From an uncultured Treponema sp. (lineage in GTDB: Bacteria; Spirochaetota; Spirochaetia; Treponematales; Treponemataceae): a stretch of DNA of 43,785 nucleotides. Location of the stretch: positions 1 through 43,785 of the forward strand of contig CALXOI010000004.1 in the NCBI GenBank assembly GCA_944389965.1, in the 5' to 3' direction. The notes below the pieces were generated by a model that was not told the origin of the DNA, ran no database searches, and worked only from the letters and a program-made list of their open reading frames with translations. The position numbers were made by a program, and so were the translations under genes. Of the stretch, positions 24,327 to 31,867 are shown piece after piece. Positions within the stretch are counted from its first letter, which is position 1. Each line of letters starts with the position of its first letter.

Positions 24327-26057
24327 TAATTCTCTCAGCAACAATATAGCTTTTGAATGATTATCATATTGTTGCAAACAGTATTCCAAAGAAACAACCG
24401 CTGCTGAATCATTACCGGTGATATGTTGAATATATCCCATACGGTACAAGATTTCTGCCTTAACCCGCACATCACCGGTACTTCCTGCCGCAGTACTGAG
24501 CAAGTCCAATGCCTGCTGGTAATTCCGTTTACCGGCATACAGTTCTGCCAGATTCATCAAAATCGATATTCTTGACCTGTCACCAAATCCGGCACAATAC
24601 CTGCAAAGCTCGGCAGTATCAGAAGCCACCGTTTCATACAGATGCAGCGCCAACGGAATATCCGGGGCACTGCTGCCAGAAGCGGCAAAATATGCAGCAT
24701 ACTCCCGTTCCTTCACAGTCATCTGTGGAAAAATCTCTACAATATTATTGCTATGATATGTATTTTTCAGATAAGTGGTAAAAAGCTGCTCCGCATCACC
24801 AGTTTTATTCAATGATATCAATACCGGCACTGCTGTTTCCACCCATTCAGCAGGTAGTGTTCCATACTTACCGGTAGCCTTTTCCAGCTGAATCCATAGA
24901 TTACCTTCAATTTCCGCCGGCAGAATACCGGGTGAAATTAACGGATTCATCATGTACTGAAATAAAACCGCACCTGCTCCGGCATCATTTTCTGCAGCTT
25001 TCTGCAAAGCCGCCGTTGCATCATATATTGATACCCTGGAAATTGCATCATATTGTTTCATACCGGCAGACCGGAAACCAGTTGAACGGACAGCCTGTGC
25101 AAGTTCATTTTCAGAAGGGATGTCCAGACAACGAACTGCAAATTTCATATACATATCCAATCCCGGTAAAAAATCAGGATATAAATGCACTAATGTATCC
25201 AGCAACGAGTATTCTTCATTCCAAGAACCATGCAAACGGGCATAGCGGGCAGAATTAAGATAAATTGCAGCCGGTTTAGTATAATCCTCTAAAGCAAACA
25301 ACTGTTGGCGGCATTGTTCAGAGCGCTTTTCATCACCGGCAGCATTATACGCATCAGCCAACAACAACAGCTCATTACCGGCTGCATCCCCCTCCGCCGG
25401 CTCTAATAAATGTATTGCCGTAGTGTATTTAGCTGCATCATACGCAAGTTGCGCCCAGAACAATGGATTCGTTGTATTTGATGCATCCGGTTTATAAGCA
25501 AAAGCCGCTTCGTATTGCCCTGCAACCACCGCAGTTAATGCTGCATTCTGAAGCCACCGGTCATCATGAGAAGACAAGTATGCATCTGCATACACAGATG
25601 CAAAATTCTGCGAAAGGAAATCAGCAGAACCGGAAACTGAAGCCTGCTGCAAAAAGACCTCTGCCGACAACGAAGCGTAAGGAGTACCGGACAGTTTTTC
25701 TGCAGCATCGGCAGCCGCCTCTAGCTGTCCGTCAGACAACAAAAAATGAACATAAACAGCCCGCAGCTCAGAGCTGTCAGCATATTTTTTTACGCTTTTT
25801 TTTAAATACTTTTCGGCAGTATCAAATTGCCCCAATTGCATATACCTTCGGTATATACTTATCCGGTGCAGAGCCGTCAAAGCGTCGGAAGAAGCTTTAT
25901 CCAGTTGTTTTAACGCTGATGAACTGTCACCGCTAAAAATCAAAGCATCAATTTCATCGAGTTTTGCAGAAAAAGACTGTTCCCGTGAAGAAACACTGCA
26001 GGAAAACAAACCTGCAATTATACAAATTACGATACAGCATTGCAGAATACACTTCAT
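24321..26057 (-). CDS. Tetratricopeptide-repeat lipoprotein
   Basis: The 578-residue protein starts with a lipoprotein signal (MKCILQCCIVICIIAGLFSC, lipid-bearing Cys20). The rest is helical, with several TPR-like pairs, such as AEKYLKKSVKKYADSSELRA (about 81-100) and the C-terminal QQALDLLSTAAGS and GYIQHITGNDSAAVVSLEY segments (about 513-562). TPR lipoproteins are scaffolds; partners cannot be named. It starts 21 nt after nusB with no visible ribosome-binding site. A weak TTGAAC / TTAATT pair at about 26063-26091 could provide its own promoter. Cysteine-rich signal peptides like this one are common in spirochaetal lipoproteins. Confidence 0.75.
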   Translation of the reverse strand: MKCILQCCIVICIIAGLFSCSVSSREQSFSAKLDEIDALIFSGDSSSALKQLDKASSDALTALHRISIYRRYMQLGQFDTAEKYLKKSVKKYADSSELRAVYVHFLLSDGQLEAAADAAEKLSGTPYASLSAEVFLQQASVSGSADFLSQNFASVYADAYLSSHDDRWLQNAALTAVVAGQYEAAFAYKPDASNTTNPLFWAQLAYDAAKYTTAIHLLEPAEGDAAGNELLLLADAYNAAGDEKRSEQCRQQLFALEDYTKPAAIYLNSARYARLHGSWNEEYSLLDTLVHLYPDFLPGLDMYMKFAVRCLDIPSENELAQAVRSTGFRSAGMKQYDAISRVSIYDATAALQKAAENDAGAGAVLFQYMMNPLISPGILPAEIEGNLWIQLEKATGKYGTLPAEWVETAVPVLISLNKTGDAEQLFTTYLKNTYHSNNIVEIFPQMTVKEREYAAYFAASGSSAPDIPLALHLYETVASDTAELCRYCAGFGDRSRISILMNLAELYAGKRNYQQALDLLSTAAGSTGDVRVKAEILYRMGYIQHITGNDSAAVVSLEYCLQQYDNHSKAILLLRELQ

Positions 26058-26078
26058 AATTAATTAAATAAGCAAATA

Positions 26079-26495
26079 CTATCGGTTCAACTCTTTCCGT
26101 ATATTGTCCAAAACTGCATTGACAAAACGGAATGAATCTCCTGAACCGAATTCTTTTGCAATATCAATTGCCTCATTTATAATAATTGTCGGATGAATAT
26201 CCTGCTGGTATAAGAGTGAATATATGCTGATGCGGAGAACAGCTATATCAACTTTGTTTATCCGTTCAAAATCCCACGAATCAAGATATTTTTTTATCAA
26301 ACCGTCTATTTCATCGATATGCTCAATAGTTCCACTCACAAGGATCCGTGCAAAATCTAAACTAGTCGGTTTTATTTTTTCCAGAGAATTTTCATCAAGC
26401 CACGGGAATTCCAGTAAGTCTGCTTGAGCTATATGTCCCATTTCCCAAGAAAATACCGCCTGGAATGCTAATATCCGTCCCTTATGCCGTGCCAC
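26079..26495 (-). CDS. nusB: Transcription antitermination factor NusB
   Basis: The 138-residue all-helical RNA-binding protein is of normal length. The N-terminal RILAFQAVFSWEM and the C-terminal INEAIDIAKEFGSGDSFRFVNAVLDNIRKEL are hallmark NusB segments. With NusE (S10) it binds boxA RNA and assembles the antitermination complex for rRNA operons. The start is GTG at 26495, six nucleotides after the stop codon of the SurA-like gene, with no ribosome-binding site, so translational coupling to that gene is likely. Confidence 0.94.
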   Translation of the reverse strand: MARHKGRILAFQAVFSWEMGHIAQADLLEFPWLDENSLEKIKPTSLDFARILVSGTIEHIDEIDGLIKKYLDSWDFERINKVDIAVLRISIYSLLYQQDIHPTIIINEAIDIAKEFGSGDSFRFVNAVLDNIRKELNR

Positions 26496-26501
26496 AACTG
26501 T

Positions 26502-27584
26502 CTACCAATTTTCAAGCAGTTTATCTAACGCAGAACCTGACTTCAACATCTGATAATTCGCATCGGTCCGTAGGTCTGCAGTTATTTCTTCAACCGCATC
26601 TGCCACATATTGCGATTGTTTTTGCGCCGTCAATCCCTGCTTGATATATTCATATACAGTAATTGTTGAATCCGGCTGGACAACATCACTCAGCGTTAAT
26701 ATTTTTGCATCATATTTATCCCGGATTTGATAAAACTGAATATCAGAATCAGTTGCGGTCAGCTCTGAAATAAATCCGGTGTTATTGGAAAATAATTTTA
26801 TTAGCTCCTGATAATTTATTCCCAACTGCAGTGCAGCTTGCTCTGTTTTACTTACAAACAAATCACCTGCCTGAAATGAAGTATCACTGCTCTGCAGAAC
26901 TTTCAGCTTATCCGGTGTCGTATTACCGGTTTTTAAATCATCCAAGAGTTCCGTTGCCTTTTTCCGGGCAGCTTTTTCATCTCCGTTCAAAGGAACGATC
27001 ACCAGAAAAAGTTTCAAAATATCATTTTGAACAAAACTAGACTTATTGAGTTCATAAAAAGAACGAATTTCTGCATCGGTTGGAGCTACAGCAGCCAGCT
27101 CGGTCTGTTTTAATGAAAGAATGTACTGTTGGGCAATAAGTTGGTTTTTTAAATATGATTTATACTCACTAAGATTCATGCCTACTTGCATCCGGATATA
27201 ATCGTCCAATGACATTCCCGTCTGTTCTTTTACCAATTGTGAAAGCTGAGCTTCCGTCAACTGCTGCCCCAACTGCTGCGCCATGGTAGCCAAAAAATAT
27301 TCATTTACCTGGGTATCTGTAAATGTAATACCGGCTTTTTCTGCAGCCTGAACCACAAGCTTTTCATTAATCATGCCATCAAGAATCTGTTTTTTTTCAT
27401 TAACAGTAAAAGATGCTCTTCCTGTCTGAAGTTTATATGACTCCACCCGGCTTTTTAACTGTTTCAGCGTGATGGACTCGGTTTTATTAAGTTTAACATT
27501 TACCAGAGGCTGTAAATCAGCTTGTGCACAAACAATCAGAACACTGTAAAAAAACAGAATCCCACTTATCAAAAATCGTTTCAT
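26502..27584 (-). CDS. SurA-like periplasmic chaperone (SurA N-terminal domain)
   Basis: The 360-residue protein has a signal peptide (MKRFLISGILFFYSVLIVCAQ). It is followed by a SurA_N-type helical chaperone region (about 35-160) with the typical ILDGMINEKLVVQAAEKAGITFTD pattern. The downstream part (about 170-290) has remnants of a parvulin-like fold, such as DAEIRSFYELNKSSFVQ and LFLVIVPL, but the usual prolyl isomerase motifs are weak. It probably escorts outer-membrane proteins through the periplasm. GAGGAG (complement of about 27589-27594) precedes the ATG. It heads a three-gene unit with nusB and a TPR lipoprotein. Confidence 0.75.
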   Translation of the reverse strand: MKRFLISGILFFYSVLIVCAQADLQPLVNVKLNKTESITLKQLKSRVESYKLQTGRASFTVNEKKQILDGMINEKLVVQAAEKAGITFTDTQVNEYFLATMAQQLGQQLTEAQLSQLVKEQTGMSLDDYIRMQVGMNLSEYKSYLKNQLIAQQYILSLKQTELAAVAPTDAEIRSFYELNKSSFVQNDILKLFLVIVPLNGDEKAARKKATELLDDLKTGNTTPDKLKVLQSSDTSFQAGDLFVSKTEQAALQLGINYQELIKLFSNNTGFISELTATDSDIQFYQIRDKYDAKILTLSDVVQPDSTITVYEYIKQGLTAQKQSQYVADAVEEITADLRTDANYQMLKSGSALDKLLENW

Positions 27585-27617
27585 TAAAAACTCCTCTGAA
27601 ACAGAATTTATTTGTAC

Positions 27618-27639
27618 AATATAACAATGTTGTTATATT
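27618..27639. promoter_or_regulatory. 22-bp palindrome in the SurA-like gene's promoter region
   Basis: AATATAACAA (27618-27627) and TTGTTATATT (27630-27639) form a perfect 10-bp inverted repeat around a TG centre. It lies 34 nt upstream of the SurA-like start, overlapping AT-rich sequence with TTGTAA/TATATT-like boxes, as expected of an operator. Confidence 0.45.
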
Positions 27640-27677
27640 ACAAACAGTCTATACGGTTTTTCGTTACAACAGTAATA

Positions 27678-29462
27678 CTATGAAATAACTGCCCGTATCC
27701 GCCTTACTCCGGCAGAAGAAGACTGTTCTTTTTGAATTTTAAAAGTTCCGATCAGACCAGTATGTTCCACATGGGGACCGCCACAAACTTCTTTAGAAAA
27801 ATCCCCAATTGTGTATACTTTTACTCTTGATTCATATTTTTCACCAAATAAAGCAGTCGCTCCGCTTTTCTTTGCCTCTTCCAAATCCATAATTTCCATT
27901 GTAACCGGTAAATCCCGCTGAATCTGCTCATTGACAATATCTTCAACCTGGCGGATTTCCTCTTTTGTCATCGGAACCGGATGGGAAAAATCGAATCGCA
28001 TCCGATCTGCAGTAATATTAGAACCCTTTTGGGCAACATGATCTCCCAATACGTTTTTTAAAGCTTGATGCAATAGATGGGTTGCTGTATGGTATTTTGT
28101 AGTAATTTCTGACTGTTCGGCTAAACCGCCTTTAAATGTACCGGCATTTTGTGTCCGGGACAATTCCTGATGCTTCTTTTCAGCTTCTTTGAATCCGTCT
28201 TTATCCACAGAAAAACCATTTTCAGCAGCAAGTTCTTCGGTTAACTCTATTGGGAAACCAAAAGTATCATATAACCGGAATGCAACCCGGCCGGGAATTT
28301 CTTTCCGGGGATTTTTCATCAAATTCGGCAGCAACTTTTCAAATTCTGCTTCACCCTTCCGAAGCGTATCGCTGAATTTTTTCTCTTCGGCTGCAAGTTC
28401 TGTCCGTACTTTATCAGCATTGGCTTCCAGTTCAGGATACGGCCCCTTAAAATTATCGATAACCGTATCTGCCAAATCCGTAAGGAACGGTTTATCAATA
28501 CCGAGTTTTTTACCATGACGGACAGCCCGGCGTATCAACCGGCGTAATACGTAACCGGCACCGACATTTGACGGAACTACACCTTTCTGGTCACCAAGAA
28601 TAAAAACAGCAGACCGGACGTGATCTGCAATAATACGGACACTGCGGTCTTTTGCTTCATCAGATCCGTACACGTAGCCCGACAATTCACCAATCCGCGC
28701 AATAACCGGCTGGAAAATTTCAGTCAGATAAACACTCTTTTTTCCTTCCAGAATCGTTGTTGTCCGTTCCAATCCCATACCGGTATCAACATTCTGTTTA
28801 GGTAATTTGACCAAAGTGTGTCCATCAATCCGGTTGTATTCCATAAACACATTGTTCCAGATTTCCATCCAGTTTTCACTATCAGTACCTTTATTTGAAC
28901 CAGCCGGAGGTAATCCGTTACCGACCCAGAAGAATATTTCCGTATCAGGTCCGCAAGGTCCGGTAGGCCCGGCTGCCCACCAGTTATCTGAAGCAGGCAG
29001 ATATGCAATTCTGTCTTCCGGAATACCGACAGCTTTCCAATAAGAAGCGGACTCTTCGTCCCGGGGTGCATTTTCGTCACCGGCAAAAACTGTCACCGAC
29101 AATAACCGGGGATCAAGATTCAACCATTCTGCTCCGGTTAAAAATTCATAACTAAACGCAATGGATTCTTTCTTAAAATAATCGCCTAAAGACCAGTTTC
29201 CCAACATTTCAAAACAAGTCAAGTGGCTAGGATCACCGACTTCATCAATATCACCAGTCCGGACACATTTTTGATAGTCCGTCAATCGTTTCCCTTCCGG
29301 ATGCGGTTCTCCCATCAAATACGGAACCAGCGGATGCATTCCTGCTGTAGTAAAGAGAACTGAAGGATCATTTTCAGGTATCAAAGATTTTCCAGATATT
29401 TCAACATGATTTTTACTTTTAAAAAACTCAATGTATTTAGAACGCAATTCATTCGCAGTCAT
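27678..29462 (-). CDS. alaS: Alanyl-tRNA synthetase, short form without C-Ala
   Basis: The 594-residue enzyme charges tRNA-Ala in the cytoplasm. It has the class II catalytic core (residues 1-240, with LFTTAGMHPLVPYL and TGDIDEVGDPSHLTCFEMLGNWS). The tRNA-recognition region (VGAGYVLRRLIRRAVRHG) follows, then the editing domain with zinc-type ligands His458, His462, Cys560 and His564 (HTATH and CGGPH). The sequence stops at about residue 594 instead of about 870, so the C-terminal C-Ala domain is missing. This fits short spirochaete alanyl-tRNA synthetases and is not a truncation caused by a frameshift here. The start lacks a ribosome-binding site but lies just after a near-consensus promoter. 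Confidence 0.96.
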   Translation of the reverse strand: MTANELRSKYIEFFKSKNHVEISGKSLIPENDPSVLFTTAGMHPLVPYLMGEPHPEGKRLTDYQKCVRTGDIDEVGDPSHLTCFEMLGNWSLGDYFKKESIAFSYEFLTGAEWLNLDPRLLSVTVFAGDENAPRDEESASYWKAVGIPEDRIAYLPASDNWWAAGPTGPCGPDTEIFFWVGNGLPPAGSNKGTDSENWMEIWNNVFMEYNRIDGHTLVKLPKQNVDTGMGLERTTTILEGKKSVYLTEIFQPVIARIGELSGYVYGSDEAKDRSVRIIADHVRSAVFILGDQKGVVPSNVGAGYVLRRLIRRAVRHGKKLGIDKPFLTDLADTVIDNFKGPYPELEANADKVRTELAAEEKKFSDTLRKGEAEFEKLLPNLMKNPRKEIPGRVAFRLYDTFGFPIELTEELAAENGFSVDKDGFKEAEKKHQELSRTQNAGTFKGGLAEQSEITTKYHTATHLLHQALKNVLGDHVAQKGSNITADRMRFDFSHPVPMTKEEIRQVEDIVNEQIQRDLPVTMEIMDLEEAKKSGATALFGEKYESRVKVYTIGDFSKEVCGGPHVEHTGLIGTFKIQKEQSSSAGVRRIRAVIS

Positions 29463-29471
29463 AATGCTTTA

Positions 29472-29500
29472 ATAATAGATAGGAAACATACCTGTGTCAA
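29472..29500 (-). promoter_or_regulatory. alaS promoter giving a leaderless or nearly leaderless mRNA
   Basis: On the minus strand a perfect TTGACA (29500-29495) and TATTAT (29477-29472) are 17 nt apart. Nine bases separate the -10 box from the ATG at 29462, so the leader would be 0-3 nt. No Shine-Dalgarno sequence is present. Confidence 0.7.
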
Positions 29501-29706
29501 GATATACCGGACTATTGATTTCCTTCATTTTTCACTGCATTACTTACTATGAGATTAGTTATGTATATACAAAACCCTGCCAGTGCCAGTACGATCCATC
29601 GGAACAAAACTACAGGGTTTCCGCAACATATATTTTACAGTAAATCCAGTCTTGCAAACAGCACATCCCCATTTTTGCAGGTTCCGTTCTGTCCAAGGGG
29701 TTTCTT

Positions 29707-29735
29707 TTGACCAAGTTACTGATTTATGATATAAT
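29707..29735 (+). promoter_or_regulatory. carD promoter giving a leaderless or nearly leaderless mRNA
   Basis: TTGACC (29707-29712) and a perfect TATAAT (29730-29735) are 17 nt apart. Eight bases (ATTAAACT) separate the -10 box from the ATG at 29744, leaving a leader of 0-3 nt and no ribosome-binding site. Confidence 0.75.
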
Positions 29736-29743
29736 ATTAAACT

Positions 29744-30397
29744 ATGAGTGATACAACATATAAATTTGAAGTCAATCAGAAGATTGTCTATCCGAGTCAG
29801 GGCGTAGGAAAAATTACAGAAATAAAAGAAAAAAAATTCAAAGACCAGCTGCTGACCTACTATGTAATTTATCTTGAAGTATCAGACATGGTTGTTATGG
29901 TTCCGGTTAACCGGGTTGAAGAACTGGGAATCCGCGCCATTGTTTCAGCAGAAGAAGCCCAACATGCAATTGAAATGATGGGGGAAGAAGTTGAACCTAT
30001 CACATCTGACTGGAAGTTGCGGTATCAGATGAATCTTGACCTTTTGAAAAAAGGTAGTGTTGCTGACATTGCGACAATCGTCCGTTGCCTGTACCACCGT
30101 AGTAAAATAAAGGAACTCCCGATTCTGGAACGGAAGTTATATGATTCTGCAAAAAAACTTTTAGAAGATGAAATTTCTTTTGCACTGGATAAACCGGTAA
30201 AAGAAATAGAAGCGATGTTGCTGGCAAAGTTGGAGCCAATGGGACTTGTCCGGGATGCAAAACATACTGCTATCCAAAATGACTTTGATGACGACGATGA
30301 GGAATTCATCGAAGAAGATGAGGATGCAGAAGATGAAGACACCGATATAATTGATGACGACGATGACGATGATGAATCAGAAGGAGATGAAGATTAA
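29744..30397 (+). CDS. carD: CarD family transcriptional regulator with a C-terminal acidic tail
   Basis: The 217-residue protein has the CarD/Mfd-type RNA polymerase interaction domain at its N-terminus (about 8-65: FEVNQKIVYPSQGVGKITEI and VVMVPVNRVEELGIR). The helical DNA-binding domain follows (about 70-165, with RCLYHRSKIKELPILERKLYDSAKKLL). CarD proteins bind the polymerase beta subunit and stabilise open promoter complexes. The last 45 or so residues are almost only Asp and Glu; this tail is not part of the core CarD fold. The start of ispDF lies inside the coding sequence of the tail, overlapping by 11 nt in another frame. Confidence 0.9.
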   Translation: MSDTTYKFEVNQKIVYPSQGVGKITEIKEKKFKDQLLTYYVIYLEVSDMVVMVPVNRVEELGIRAIVSAEEAQHAIEMMGEEVEPITSDWKLRYQMNLDLLKKGSVADIATIVRCLYHRSKIKELPILERKLYDSAKKLLEDEISFALDKPVKEIEAMLLAKLEPMGLVRDAKHTAIQNDFDDDDEEFIEEDEDAEDEDTDIIDDDDDDDESEGDED

Positions 30398-31640
30398 TAC
30401 GGTATCTGCAGGGCTTATTGTTCCAGCAGCAGGATTGTCATCCCGGATGGGAGGAAATATTAAAAAAGAATTCCTCCCACTTTCCGGTTGCCAAGGAACC
30501 GTACTGGCTGCCGCAATTGAACCGTTCCTTTCAGCTGTGCCGTTATCCATTATCATTGTTACTGTCCAAGCCGGTGGTGGAGACAGTGCAAAGTCGACGG
30601 CATATCAGGCGCTTAGTATGTCTCCGGTTGTACACCAATGGCTTACCAAGTTACATCCCGGAGAGCGAAAATACTTTTATACAGCCCAAAATGATAACAT
30701 TCCTTGTTTATTGCTGACGGAAGGCGGAGCAACCCGTCAGCAATCTGTGTATAAAGCCCTACAACAAATGGCACAATATAAACCGGATATTGTATTAATA
30801 CATGACGGAGCCCGACCCTATGTAACAAAAGACATTATTCAGGGGGTTTATTACAAAGCGTGCGAAAAAAATGCTGCAACCTGTGCCATTTCTCCGGTAG
30901 ATACTCAAAAAGAAATCGACGGTTCAGGGATGATCATCCGTCACCTGAATCGAGACAGACTGGTTGCGGTACAAACGCCCCAAGGCTTCCGCTTCCAGCC
31001 GCTGCTGGAAGCCCACCAAAAGGCAGCGGCAGACGGGTGCACCTATACAGACGACACAGAAATATGGAGCAAATACGTTTCACCGGTGTATATTACCGGC
31101 GGAAGCGTTGAAAATAAAAAAATAACATTTACCCAAGACATTCCTGGAAAAGCAGAAACAGTTATGACAATTAAAACAGGACTCGGATATGACCGGCATC
31201 GGTTAGTCACAGGACGGAAACTACGTATCGGTGGAATTATAATTCCTTCAGAAAAAGGCGAAGACGGACATTCTGACGGCGATGTACTTCTTCACGCCAT
31301 AACAGATGCGTTACTGGGAGCAGCCGCAATGGGTGACATCGGTTCTTTTTTCCCACCTTCAGAACCGGAATGGAAAGATGCAGACTCTCGGGAATTGCTC
31401 CGCAGTGTATGGAAGCAAATTACCGATGCAGGATGGCATCTGGGCAACATTGACTGCGTCATTGCACTGGAAACACCCAAACTACTCCCTTTCCGGGAAG
31501 AAATATGCAAATCAATCAAAACAATTCTTGGTACGGATGATTCATCGGTTTTTGTCAAAGCAAAAACCGGTGAAAAGCTGGGACCGGTTGGAACAGGGGA
31601 AGCGGTAGAAGCGTGGGCAACCTGTCTGCTGCACAAATAA
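30387..31640 (+). CDS. ispDF: Bifunctional IspD/IspF enzyme of the MEP isoprenoid pathway
   Basis: The 418-residue fusion carries two non-consecutive steps of non-mevalonate isoprenoid synthesis. Residues 1 to about 255 are IspD (MEP cytidylyltransferase), with the nucleotide-binding VPAAGLSSRMGG (Arg20) and Lys27, and later HDGARPYV. Residues about 262-418 are IspF (MECDP synthase), with metal ligands Asp269 and His271 in GYDRHRL and His303 in GHSDGDVLLHAI, at the same spacing as in E. coli IspF. I start it at ATG 30387, where GAAGGAG directly abuts the codon and the gene overlaps carD by 11 nt; coupled translation is likely. Codons before that only read the carD acidic tail in another frame. 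Confidence 0.93.
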   Translation: MKINTVSAGLIVPAAGLSSRMGGNIKKEFLPLSGCQGTVLAAAIEPFLSAVPLSIIIVTVQAGGGDSAKSTAYQALSMSPVVHQWLTKLHPGERKYFYTAQNDNIPCLLLTEGGATRQQSVYKALQQMAQYKPDIVLIHDGARPYVTKDIIQGVYYKACEKNAATCAISPVDTQKEIDGSGMIIRHLNRDRLVAVQTPQGFRFQPLLEAHQKAAADGCTYTDDTEIWSKYVSPVYITGGSVENKKITFTQDIPGKAETVMTIKTGLGYDRHRLVTGRKLRIGGIIIPSEKGEDGHSDGDVLLHAITDALLGAAAMGDIGSFFPPSEPEWKDADSRELLRSVWKQITDAGWHLGNIDCVIALETPKLLPFREEICKSIKTILGTDDSSVFVKAKTGEKLGPVGTGEAVEAWATCLLHK

Positions 31641-31867
31641 ATGTATCCTGTAGGGGAATATAGACCTCATTAAAAACCGCAAACGGCTCTACCATCATAC
31701 CAGTTACATAACAAAATATAGTGTTATCCTGAAATATCTTTTGTAAAAAAGATTACCGGATCAATTGCATAATACGAGCAAAAACACCGTTACAGAGCAA
31801 ATCCGCTGTCTTTCCACCGATGTGGAATCAGTGACAAACCGGTTTGCCCCATTCCGGAATTCCAGCA
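31641..31867. other. Short convergent intergenic region, no feature seen
   Basis: The 227 bp between the ends of ispDF and the coiled-coil gene hold no recognisable gene, RNA fold or clear terminator on either strand. Confidence 0.4.

Noticed and set aside
29463-29743. Structured RNA (SRP RNA, 6S or a T-box) between alaS and carD
   Set aside because: No conserved GGAAGCAG-type core or T-box sequence was found, and both promoters sit at the gene starts, leaving no transcribed leader.
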